From the NCBI RefSeq assembly GCF_020217025.1, contig NZ_JAIWOF010000188.1, positions 1 to 10,000 on the forward strand: a stretch of DNA of 10,000 nucleotides, given 5' to 3'. Numbering within the stretch: position 1 is the first letter of the stretch; the number at the start of each line of letters is the position of its first letter. The notes beneath the pieces are model-generated. The model was given only the letters and a program-made list of their open reading frames with translations, was not told the DNA's origin and searched no databases. Positions 1 through 5,483 of this stretch are shown one piece after another. The stretch comes from Flavobacterium sp. (GTDB lineage: Bacteria > Bacteroidota > Bacteroidia > Flavobacteriales > Flavobacteriaceae). A program made the position numbers and the translations under genes.

Positions 1-819
1 ATAATTTTCAACTGGGTCTTTTACGGCCCACATGTCCATTAATTCTTGAGGAACGTATTTCGTACCACTCGCCTCTTCATGTCCACGCATTCTAAACGTT
101 TTAAACTCTAACAACACCGGACGAGGATTTTCAATCATAGAAGCTTTTAATTCCGAAATCAAATGCACTACTTCTAATAAATTGTTTCCATCTACAATGT
201 GGCTTTCCATTCCGTAACCTACACCTTTATCAGCAAGGTTTTCACAACGGTATTGCTCGTTTGTAGGAGTTGATAATCCGTAACCATTATTTTCAATTAC
301 AAATAAAACTGGTAATTCCCATACAGCAGCAATATTCAAAGCTTCGTGAAAATCACCTTCCGAAGTAGCTCCTTCACCTGTAAATACAGCAGTTACTTTT
401 CCGTTTTTTCTTAATTTATTGGCTAAAGCGATTCCGTCTGCAATTCCTAATTGAGGACCTAAATGCGAAATCATACCAATAATTTTATATTCTTGCGTTC
501 CAAAGTGGAAACTTCTGTCGCGTCCTTTTGTAAATCCGTTTTTCTTTCCCTGCCATTGCGAAAATAAGCGGTGTAAAGGAATATCACGAGTAGTAAATAC
601 TCCTAAATTACGGTGCATTGGTAAAATATATTCATCTTTATCCAAAACTGAAGTTATTCCCACAGAAATAGCTTCTTGCCCAATTCCTGAGAACCATTTC
701 GATACTTTTCCTTGACGGATTAGAATCAACATTTTCTCTTCAATCAAACGCGGTTTTAAGATTTTCTTGTATAAATCAAGTAGTTGCGAATTCGATAACT
801 CTTTTCTTTCAAAGTTCAT
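1..819 (-). CDS. 2-oxoacid dehydrogenase E1 component, alpha region (partial, C-terminus beyond window)
   Basis: This is the thiamine-diphosphate-dependent E1 of a branched-chain 2-oxoacid (2-oxoisovalerate) or pyruvate-type dehydrogenase complex, which decarboxylates the 2-oxoacid and passes the acyl group to lipoyl-E2 in the cytoplasm. The 273 visible codons start at an ATG (complement of 817-819) and run off the left edge without a stop. Visible marks are M-H-R-N-L (68-72), the substrate/ThDP-site S-H-L-G-P-Q (118-123), and the ThDP/Mg motif beginning G-E-G at 148-150, with E-G-D-F-H-E-A (154-160) and closing N-N at 177-178. The first motif triplet is GEG where the textbook form is GDG. 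R-M-R-G-H-E (243-248) is the conserved phosphorylation-loop-like segment. In Flavobacteriaceae this protein is usually an alpha-beta fusion of roughly 650-700 residues, but the beta half cannot be checked here. Family is sure; substrate (branched-chain versus pyruvate) is inferred. Confidence 0.9.
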   Translation of the reverse strand, partial: MNFERKELSNSQLLDLYKKILKPRLIEEKMLILIRQGKVSKWFSGIGQEAISVGITSVLDKDEYILPMHRNLGVFTTRDIPLHRLFSQWQGKKNGFTKGRDRSFHFGTQEYKIIGMISHLGPQLGIADGIALANKLRKNGKVTAVFTGEGATSEGDFHEALNIAAVWELPVLFVIENNGYGLSTPTNEQYRCENLADKGVGYGMESHIVDGNNLLEVVHLISELKASMIENPRPVLLEFKTFRMRGHEEASGTKYVPQELMDMWAVKDPVENY

Positions 820-844
820 GATGATGGAACAATTAAATTTTGCT

Positions 845-852
845 CAAAAGTA
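845..852 (-). promoter_or_regulatory. Putative -7 element for the E1 gene
   Basis: On the minus strand this reads TACTTTTG, an exact match to the Bacteroidetes/Flavobacterium -7 consensus TAnnTTTG, 25 bases before the E1 start codon. No clear TTG -33 element lies 17-23 bases upstream; the best there is TTTC. The call rests on the -7 box alone. Confidence 0.4.
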
Positions 853-917
853 ATAAAAATAACATTTTGAAAGCGAATTGTTATAAAAAAAGAAAGTTAA
901 AAAATCAAAGTCAAGAG

Positions 918-941
918 CAAGTTCAAATTCAAGTTCAAATT
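918..941. repeat. Tandem duplication of a 12-base unit
   Basis: CAAGTTCAAATT occurs twice back to back (918-929 and 930-941) without mismatch. A degenerate relative (CAAGTTTTG) follows at 971. The spacer is low-complexity and no function is evident. Confidence 0.8.
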
Positions 942-1000
942 TTAACGTAAAGAGCACTAAGAATTAATTTCAAGTTTTGTAAAACCAGTTCAAGCTATAT

Positions 1001-1056
1001 TTCCACTATTCCCTTATCCCTTTTTACTTTTCCCTTTTTCCTTTTTACTTTATCCA
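1001..1056. repeat. Pyrimidine-rich tract with internal 21-base periodicity
   Basis: The plus strand here is almost wholly C and T with scattered A and no G. CTTTTTACTTT is present at 1020-1030 and again at 1041-1051. It lies just upstream of the oxygenase promoter and may only be repetitive spacer. Confidence 0.65.
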
Positions 1057-1077
1057 ATTGTTAACAACTTTCCTTTT

Positions 1078-1105
1078 TTGAATTTAAAATATTTAATTAC
1101 ATTTG
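1078..1105 (+). promoter_or_regulatory. Promoter of the oxygenase gene (TTG-N17-TAnnTTTG)
   Basis: TTG at 1078-1080 and TACATTTG at 1098-1105 are separated by 17 bases, within the 17-23 range described for Flavobacterium -33/-7 promoters. Transcription would begin near 1111, giving a leader of about 45 bases and placing the following palindrome at the very start of the transcript. Confidence 0.6.
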
Positions 1106-1112
1106 TATTTAC

Positions 1113-1128
1113 TTGGGTTATAACCCAA
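1113..1128. promoter_or_regulatory. Perfect 16-bp palindrome, candidate operator or leader hairpin
   Basis: TTGGGTTATAACCCAA is exactly self-complementary. It begins 8 bases after the -7 box, so a dimeric regulator bound there would block promoter clearance. In RNA it would fold as a 6-bp stem with a UAUA loop. It is the strongest symmetric site noticed in the window. The regulator, if any, is unknown. Confidence 0.5.
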
Positions 1129-1155
1129 ATGATTTATTAACAACAAAGCTTAAGT

Positions 1156-2109
1156 ATGCAACAAATTCCTAGTGTTGACTTACGTGATTTCCTGTCGGAT
1201 GATCCGGCACGTAAACAAAAATTTGTAAATGAAATCGGAAAAGCCTACGAAGAAATCGGCTTCGTAGCATTAAAAGGTCATTTTTTAGATGACAAATTAG
1301 TTGAAGGTTTGTATTCAGAAGTAAGAAACTTCTTTTCACTTCCTTTAGAAACCAAAGCTAAATACGAAATTCCAGGTATTGGTGGACAACGTGGTTATGT
1401 TTCTTTTGGTAAAGAACACGCTAAAGGTCGCTCCGCTGGAGATTTGAAAGAGTTTTGGCATTTTGGACAATACGTTAGCGAAGGTTCAAAATACGCTGGC
1501 GAATATCCAGATAACGTGGAAGTAACAGAATTACCTAAATTCAATGAAGTAGGTAAAGAAGCGTACCAAATGTTAGAAAAAACAGGTGTTTATGTGTTAA
1601 GAGCTTTAGCACTTTACATCGGATTAGACGAATTCTACTTTGATAAATACATCAAAGACGGAAACAGTATTTTACGTCCAATCCACTACCCACCTATTAC
1701 TGACGAACCTAAAGACGGAGCCGTTCGTGCAGCAGCACATGGCGACATCAACTTGATTACCTTATTAATGGGCGCTCAAGGAAAAGGATTACAAGTACAA
1801 AATCACAACGGAGAATGGATTGATGCTATGGCACAACCCGACGAGTTAATGATTAACGTAGGTGATATGTTATCAAGACACACCAACAACAAGTTGAAAT
1901 CAACGATTCACCAAGTGGTAAATCCACCAAGAGAATTGTGGGGTTCATCTCGTTATTCAATTCCTTTCTTCATGCACCCAGTAAGCGACATGAGTTTAAA
2001 TTGCTTACCAGAATGTATTGATGAAAACAATCCAAAATTATACGAAGATATCAACGCTGGTGAATTCTTACACGAACGTTTGGTAGAATTAGGATTGATT
2101 AAGAAATAA
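1156..2109 (+). CDS. Isopenicillin N synthase family Fe(II)/2-oxoglutarate-type oxygenase
   Basis: This is a cytosolic non-heme iron oxygenase of 317 residues, a usual length for the family. The N-terminal DIOX_N-like part (about 1-115) includes I-P-S-V-D-L and the E-E-I-G-F segment. The C-terminal double-stranded beta-helix (about 170-290) carries the iron ligands H195-G-D197 and H252, and the R266-Y-S268 (RxS) motif that binds the carboxylate of 2-oxoglutarate or of the substrate. The substrate cannot be told from sequence; despite the family name there is no sign of beta-lactam synthesis nearby, and homologues are common in flavobacteria. The gene has its own promoter and palindrome upstream and a terminator downstream, so it appears to be monocistronic. 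The ATG at 1156 follows an A-rich leader and fits the start of the domain. Confidence 0.88.
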   Translation: MQQIPSVDLRDFLSDDPARKQKFVNEIGKAYEEIGFVALKGHFLDDKLVEGLYSEVRNFFSLPLETKAKYEIPGIGGQRGYVSFGKEHAKGRSAGDLKEFWHFGQYVSEGSKYAGEYPDNVEVTELPKFNEVGKEAYQMLEKTGVYVLRALALYIGLDEFYFDKYIKDGNSILRPIHYPPITDEPKDGAVRAAAHGDINLITLLMGAQGKGLQVQNHNGEWIDAMAQPDELMINVGDMLSRHTNNKLKSTIHQVVNPPRELWGSSRYSIPFFMHPVSDMSLNCLPECIDENNPKLYEDINAGEFLHERLVELGLIKK

Positions 2110-2137
2110 AGGAAATAAAATTCCAATAAATAAAATT

Positions 2138-2171
2138 CCAAATTCCAAGTAACATTGGGGTTTGGTTTTTT
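2138..2171 (+). terminator. Intrinsic terminator of the oxygenase gene
   Basis: CCAAATTCCAA (2138-2148), loop GTAACA (2149-2154) and TTGGGGTTTGG (2155-2165) form an 11-bp stem with every position paired, two of them as G-U, followed at once by six T (2166-2171). The two G-U pairs favour the plus-strand transcript: the complementary RNA would have A-C mismatches there. Confidence 0.82.
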
Positions 2172-2202
2172 GTTTAAAGATTAACATTTACACGCCACAT
2201 TG

Positions 2203-2241
2203 GAACGCGGATAAAACGAATTTTTCGGATAACCGCAGATT
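2203..2241 (+). repeat. Left inverted repeat of the GxxExxY element
   Basis: The outer 28 bases (2203-2230, beginning GAACGCGGATAAAACG) are perfectly complementary to 2650-2677. The inner 11 bases (2231-2241) match 8 of 11, giving 36 of 39 overall. Confidence 0.92.
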
Positions 2242-2254
2242 AATAATAAAAATT

Positions 2255-2638
2255 ATGAGTAGTATTTTACACAAAGAGTTAACAGGCTCAATTTTGAAAT
2301 TGTTATATGAAGTATATAATGAACTAGGATATGGTTTTCTTGAAAAAGTTTATCAAAATGCATTATATAATGAATTAAAAAATAATGGCTTTGATGTTGA
2401 ATCTCAAAAGCAAATAAAAGTATATTACAAAAATATTGAAGTAGGAGAATATTATGCAGATTTAATAGTAAACGATAAAGTAATTTTAGAATTAAAAGCC
2501 ACTGAAACTATTACTGAAGCTCATGAATTTCAACTACTTAATTATTTAAAAAGCACAAATATTGAAGTAGGCCTTCTATTAAACTTTGGAAAGAAACCAG
2601 AATTTTGTAGAAAAGTATTTCAAAATTATAGAAAATAA
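2255..2638 (+). CDS. GxxExxY family protein (PD-(D/E)XK nuclease-like)
   Basis: This 127-residue protein has the naming motif G27-F-L-E30-K-V-Y33. The PD-(D/E)XK-like core follows: D69 in Y-A-D-L-I-V, then E79-L-K81 in V-I-L-E-L-K-A, and a Q93-L-L-N-Y97 helix typical of RecB-like nuclease folds. It ends with the G-L-L-L-N-F-G strand seen across the family. The biochemical role of the family is not established; nuclease activity is inferred from the fold motif. The ATG at 2255 is chosen because the family begins near L-T-G-x-I-x-x-x-x-Y, and an upstream TTG in frame at 2162 would start inside the terminator. The gene fills the space between two inverted repeats. Its low G+C relative to the oxygenase suggests acquisition. 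Confidence 0.85.
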   Translation: MSSILHKELTGSILKLLYEVYNELGYGFLEKVYQNALYNELKNNGFDVESQKQIKVYYKNIEVGEYYADLIVNDKVILELKATETITEAHEFQLLNYLKSTNIEVGLLLNFGKKPEFCRKVFQNYRK

Positions 2639-2677
2639 AATCAGCGATAATCCGAAAAATTCGTTTTATCCGCGTTC
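2639..2677 (-). repeat. Right inverted repeat of the GxxExxY element
   Basis: This is the reverse complement of the left repeat with 36 of 39 matches, and 28 of 28 in the outer part (2650-2677). It starts on the base after the GxxExxY stop codon and ends 13 bases before the SUI1-like start codon. A transcript crossing both copies could fold into a long stem with the whole gene in the loop. Confidence 0.92.
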
Positions 2678-2690
2678 TAAAAAATTAACT

Positions 2691-3026
2691 ATGAATGATT
2701 TAGAAGAACAATTAAAAAAACTTTTCCCAAACCACGAAGTTTCTAACGAACCAGAAGCTATCGAGGAAACTCCTCATGAATTATTTGTTCAAAAGGAACC
2801 GATGATTTGCAAATATGAGAAGCGCAAAGGAAAACCTACCACGATTATTTCAGGATATGAAGGCGAAGACGAAGATTTTAAAATCTTAGCGAAAGAAATC
2901 AAAAGCAAATTAGCGGTTGGCGGTACTTTTAAAGATGGCGAAATCATCATCCAAGGCGATTATCGTGATAAAATCATGAAACTATTACAAGACAAAGGAT
3001 TTAAAACAAAACGAGTTGGAGGATAA
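2691..3026 (+). CDS. SUI1/YciH-like translation initiation factor homologue
   Basis: This is a 111-residue protein related to eukaryotic eIF1 and E. coli YciH, which affects start-site fidelity on the small ribosomal subunit; the role in this lineage is inferred. After a variable acidic N-terminus (1-40), the SUI1 domain begins at K-R-K-G-K-P-T-T-I-I (44-53) and continues with L-A-K-E-I-K (67-72), the core G-G-T-F-K-D-G-E-I-I-I-Q-G-D (77-90) and the final R-D-K-I-M-K-L-L helix (92-99). The ATG at 2691 is chosen because an in-frame TTG at 2586 would read through the end of the GxxExxY gene and the repeat. No TAnnTTTG box is visible between the GxxExxY gene and this start, so its transcription source is unclear. 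Confidence 0.9.
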   Translation: MNDLEEQLKKLFPNHEVSNEPEAIEETPHELFVQKEPMICKYEKRKGKPTTIISGYEGEDEDFKILAKEIKSKLAVGGTFKDGEIIIQGDYRDKIMKLLQDKGFKTKRVGG

Positions 3027-3038
3027 ATTCAATAAGTA

Positions 3039-3062
3039 AATTAAAAATTATGAATTAAAAAT
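3039..3062. repeat. Direct repeat of AATTAAAAAT
   Basis: AATTAAAAAT lies at 3039-3048 and 3053-3062 (14-base period) in the 63-base spacer between the SUI1-like and phosphorylase genes. The rest of the spacer (3063-3089) contains short AGCTT/AAGCT arms around a single base and shows no promoter. Confidence 0.6.
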
Positions 3063-3089
3063 AGCTTGAAGCTTATTGCCTAAAGCATA

Positions 3090-3968
3090 ATGCAAAAACA
3101 AATGATAGCAGCATCAGAATTAATATTAAATCCAGACGGAAGTGTTTATCACATCAATTTAAAACCTGGACAAATCGCTAACGATATTATCTTCGTTGGG
3201 GATCAAAATCGTGTAGAGAAAATTACAAAACACTTTGATTCAATCGAATTTACGACTCAAAAACGCGAGTTCAAAACCCAAACAGGAACTTACAAAGGCA
3301 AAAGAATTACCGTTATGTCTTCTGGAATTGGTCCAGATAACATCGACATTGTAATGAATGAATTAGACGCATTAGTAAACGTAGATTTAGAAACAAGAAC
3401 TGTTAAAAAAGAATTGACTTCTTTAAACATTGTGCGTATTGGAACTTCGGGTTCTTTACAAGCGAATATTCCTTGTGATAGTTTTGTGATGAGTCAGTAT
3501 GGTTTAGGTTTGGATAACATGCTTCGCTCCTATTTAATTGATGAAATTTCAGAAACCGAAATGGAAGAAGCATTCATCAAGCAAACAAATTGGGACATGA
3601 GAAAAGGTCGTCCGTACGTAATTGCAGGAAGTAAAACGTTAGAACAACGATTAGAAAGCGATAAAATCTTCAAAGGATTCACAGGAACTGCAGGCGGATT
3701 TTACGGTCCTCAAGGACGTGTAGTGCGTTTAGGAATTCAAGATCCTGAGTTAAACTCTAAAATGGATAGTTTCAATTTCAACGGAACTCGAATGACCAAT
3801 TTAGAAATGGAAACAGGTGCTATTTACGGTTTAGGAAAACTATTAGGACACAACTGTTTATCATTAAATGCTATCATCGCTAACCGTGCAACTGGAACTT
3901 TCAGTGAGGACCCATACAAAGCTGTAGATGAATTAATTGTATATGCTTTAAATAAGTTAGCTGAGTAA
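3090..3968 (+). CDS. Nucleoside phosphorylase (PNP/UDP phosphorylase family)
   Basis: This 292-residue cytosolic enzyme would split a nucleoside with phosphate into a base and pentose-1-phosphate, for salvage. Family marks are the phosphate-binding G37-D-Q-N-R41 near the N-terminus, the central V-R116-I-G-T-S-G-S-L-Q124 motif, the base-site region G-F-Y-G-P-Q-G-R (203-210), and the ribose-site E239-M-E241 followed by T-G-A-I-Y-G-L. The R-I-G-T-S-G-S-L-Q form fits the uridine/purine phosphorylase superfamily. Uridine phosphorylase is a reasonable guess, but substrate specificity cannot be fixed by eye. A second in-frame ATG at 3105 (M-I-A-A-S-E-L-I-L-N) gives a start similar to that expected for homologues and may be the real one; 3090 is the longer choice. 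Confidence 0.87.
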   Translation: MQKQMIAASELILNPDGSVYHINLKPGQIANDIIFVGDQNRVEKITKHFDSIEFTTQKREFKTQTGTYKGKRITVMSSGIGPDNIDIVMNELDALVNVDLETRTVKKELTSLNIVRIGTSGSLQANIPCDSFVMSQYGLGLDNMLRSYLIDEISETEMEEAFIKQTNWDMRKGRPYVIAGSKTLEQRLESDKIFKGFTGTAGGFYGPQGRVVRLGIQDPELNSKMDSFNFNGTRMTNLEMETGAIYGLGKLLGHNCLSLNAIIANRATGTFSEDPYKAVDELIVYALNKLAE

Positions 3969-3982
3969 CTTAAAACTTCTAA

Positions 3983-4046
3983 ATTCGTTAATCAAATTTC
4001 AATATTCCAAATTGAATGTTGAATATCAAATAACGAATGTTGAATA
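3983..4046. repeat. Two-level hairpin plus 12-base direct repeat
   Basis: Outer arms ATTCGTTA (3983-3990) and TAACGAAT (4031-4038) are perfectly complementary. Inside them TTCAATATTC (3998-4007) and GAATGTTGAA (4014-4023) pair fully with one G-U across a CAAATT loop. GAATGTTGAATA also occurs as a direct repeat at 4014-4025 and 4035-4046. No T-run follows, so it is not a standard terminator. Confidence 0.65.
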
Positions 4047-4059
4047 ATGAGATTATAAA

Positions 4060-4614
4060 ATGAATTTAATTCTAGAAACACCCAGACTAATCCTCAGAGA
4101 AATGCGTCACGAAGATGCAAATGCTCTATTTGAAATGGATTGCAATCCTAATGTGCACAAATATCTATGGCAAAAACCTGTTGTTCATATTGACGAAGTT
4201 CATGCTTACATTGATATGGTTAGAAAGCAATACATGGATAACGGAATTGGGCGTTTTGTTGCTATTACTAAAGATACAAATGAACTCATCGGTTGGACAG
4301 GAATTAAATTTGTAAACGACCACATAGAAAATGGAAATACGAACTTCTATGATTACGGCTATCGTTTAAATGAAAAATTTTGGAACAAAGGTTACGCTAC
4401 TGAAGCTTCAAACGCTTGGCTAGACTATGGCTTTAACCAAATGAACATTCAAGAAATGAATGCTTATACTCATGCCGAAAACGGAGCTTCCAACCATGTG
4501 TTGCAAAAAGTAGGTTTCCATTTTATGGAAGATTATCCTGATGAAAATGGCGTAACTTGGAAATGGTGGCTGTTAAAGAAATTAGAATTTAGAAATCAGA
4601 ATTTAGAACAATGA
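4060..4614 (+). CDS. GNAT family N-acetyltransferase (RimJ/RimL type)
   Basis: This 184-residue protein would transfer an acetyl group from acetyl-CoA to an amine; the acceptor is unknown. The opening L-E-T-P-R-L-I-L-R-E (5-14) is typical of the RimJ/RimL subgroup. Motif A is Y-R-L-N-E-K-F-W-N-K-G-Y-A-T-E-A (101-116), with the acetyl-CoA pyrophosphate loop around K110-G-Y-A113. The later N-G-A-S-N-H-V-L-Q-K-V-G-F (141-153) is the family's C-terminal helix and strand signature. The stop (TGA 4612-4614) overlaps the next ATG (4611-4613) by 4 bases, so the two genes are probably translationally coupled. The last dozen codons are made of a duplicated repeat (4584-4608) and look like a recent extension, so the tail probably has no conserved role. 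Confidence 0.9.
   Translation: MNLILETPRLILREMRHEDANALFEMDCNPNVHKYLWQKPVVHIDEVHAYIDMVRKQYMDNGIGRFVAITKDTNELIGWTGIKFVNDHIENGNTNFYDYGYRLNEKFWNKGYATEASNAWLDYGFNQMNIQEMNAYTHAENGASNHVLQKVGFHFMEDYPDENGVTWKWWLLKKLEFRNQNLEQ
4584..4608 (+). repeat. Direct repeat within the acetyltransferase 3' end
   Basis: AGAATTTAGAA occurs at 4584-4594 and 4598-4608 (14-base period). It encodes the E-F-R-N-Q-N-L-E tail and ends just before the start of the next gene. Confidence 0.75.
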
Positions 4615-5456
4615 AAACAATCAAAATAGCTGGAGTTCCAGAGCATTTCAATTTACCTTGGCACATGTGTATCGAAGATGGCGAATTTGAAGCCGTGGGA
4701 ATCGACTTGCAATGGACTGATGTTCCAGAAGGAACTGGTAAAATGTGTCAAATGTTGCGCGATGGCGAAACCGATATTGCCGTAATTCTTACTGAAGGTA
4801 TCATTAAAGATATCGCTGCTGAAAATCCGAGTAAGATTGTGCAAGTTTATGTGCAAAGTCCTTTAATTTGGGGAATTCACGTTGCTGCTAATTCTAATTA
4901 CAAAACACTTTCAGATTTAGAACATAAAAAAGTAGCTATTTCTCGAATGGGTTCTGGTTCGCATTTGATGAGTATTGTGAATGCTCAAAATCAAAATTGG
5001 AATACCGAAAATTTACAATTTGAAATCGTGAACACCATTGATGGCGCGGTTGAAAGCTTAACTTCAGGAAAAGCAGATTACTTCATGTGGGAACGTTTTA
5101 TGACGCAACCATTAGTAGATAAAGGAATTTTTAGAAGAATTGCGGAATGCCCTACTCCTTGGCCTTGTTTTGTAATTGCAGTTCGCAATGAGGTTTTGGA
5201 AAATCATCCAAAAGTAATCGACCAAATTTTAGACATCATCAATACCACAACCGAAGAATTCAAAATGATTCCGAGTATTGACAGAACCTTAGCTTCTAAA
5301 TACAATCAAAATGTAGAAGCGATTCAAGAATGGTTAAAATTAACACGTTGGTCGCAAAAACAAATGACAGCTCCAACTCTAGATAAAATAATGGAACAAC
5401 TTTTGAAGCTTCAAATTATCGATAAAAAACTACCAAAAGAGTCGATACTTAAATAA
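4611..5456 (+). CDS. Substrate-binding protein-like, NMT1/THI5 (PBP type 2) fold, without signal peptide
   Basis: This 281-residue protein resembles the periplasmic binding proteins of the SsuA/NrtA/ThiY/NMT1 group. Features are the opening beta strand K-I-A-G-V-P (5-10), the first-lobe strand T-D-I-A-V-I-L-T-E-G (54-63), the hinge/ligand loop S-R-M-G-S-G-S-H-L-M (111-120), and second-lobe A-D-Y-F-M-W-E-R-F-M (155-164). There is no hydrophobic leader and no lipobox: the mature-type fold begins at residue 3. It therefore appears cytosolic, unlike a transport receptor, and no permease or ATPase lies nearby. A family of such signal-less proteins with a fungal member (Candida Ca3427) is known to me, but ligand and role are open. 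The 4-base overlap with the acetyltransferase suggests joint expression. Confidence 0.75.
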   Translation: MKTIKIAGVPEHFNLPWHMCIEDGEFEAVGIDLQWTDVPEGTGKMCQMLRDGETDIAVILTEGIIKDIAAENPSKIVQVYVQSPLIWGIHVAANSNYKTLSDLEHKKVAISRMGSGSHLMSIVNAQNQNWNTENLQFEIVNTIDGAVESLTSGKADYFMWERFMTQPLVDKGIFRRIAECPTPWPCFVIAVRNEVLENHPKVIDQILDIINTTTEEFKMIPSIDRTLASKYNQNVEAIQEWLKLTRWSQKQMTAPTLDKIMEQLLKLQIIDKKLPKESILK

Positions 5457-5483
5457 TTCCGTATTTTTATCGTTTTAAACGAA

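Larger units (their letters stand above)
820..1155. other. Intergenic region between divergent E1 and oxygenase genes
   Basis: No coding region is seen in these 336 bases. They hold, left to right, the putative E1 -7 box, a tandem 12-base repeat, a pyrimidine-rich tract with an internal repeat, the oxygenase promoter and a 16-bp palindrome. The middle part (about 900-1056) looks like degenerate repetitive filler and not a gene remnant: no conserved peptide was recognised in any frame. Confidence 0.6.
2203..2677. mobile_element. Inverted-repeat-bounded element carrying a GxxExxY gene
   Basis: Two long inverted repeats (2203-2241 and 2639-2677) enclose a single gene and little else; the element is 475 bp. 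The left repeat ends 13 bases before the start codon and the right one begins directly after the stop codon. The interior is very AT-rich (12 G+C in bases 2341-2400). No transposase is encoded, and no clear target-site duplication was found outside the repeats. A non-autonomous mobile or multi-copy cassette is inferred from this arrangement. Confidence 0.6.

Noticed and set aside
1001..1056. CRISPR-like array or tandem repeat locus
   Set aside because: Only a low-complexity pyrimidine tract with one repeated 11-mer; no repeat-spacer structure.
1953..2141. 62-codon open frame on the minus strand
   Set aside because: It lies antisense inside the oxygenase gene and terminator, has no recognisable motif and runs through a well-supported gene.
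2586..2690. N-terminal extension of the SUI1-like protein from a TTG at 2586
   Set aside because: It would be translated from the end of the GxxExxY gene and the inverted repeat; the conserved protein starts at 2691.
4115..4315. 66-codon open frame on the plus strand
   Set aside because: It is an out-of-frame reading of the acetyltransferase gene, whose own frame has clear GNAT motifs.
4653..4856. 67-codon minus-strand open frame
   Set aside because: It is antisense to the substrate-binding-like gene; composition only, no motif.
4611..5456. ABC importer receptor with transport operon
   Set aside because: There is no signal peptide or lipobox, and no permease or ATPase gene is adjacent.
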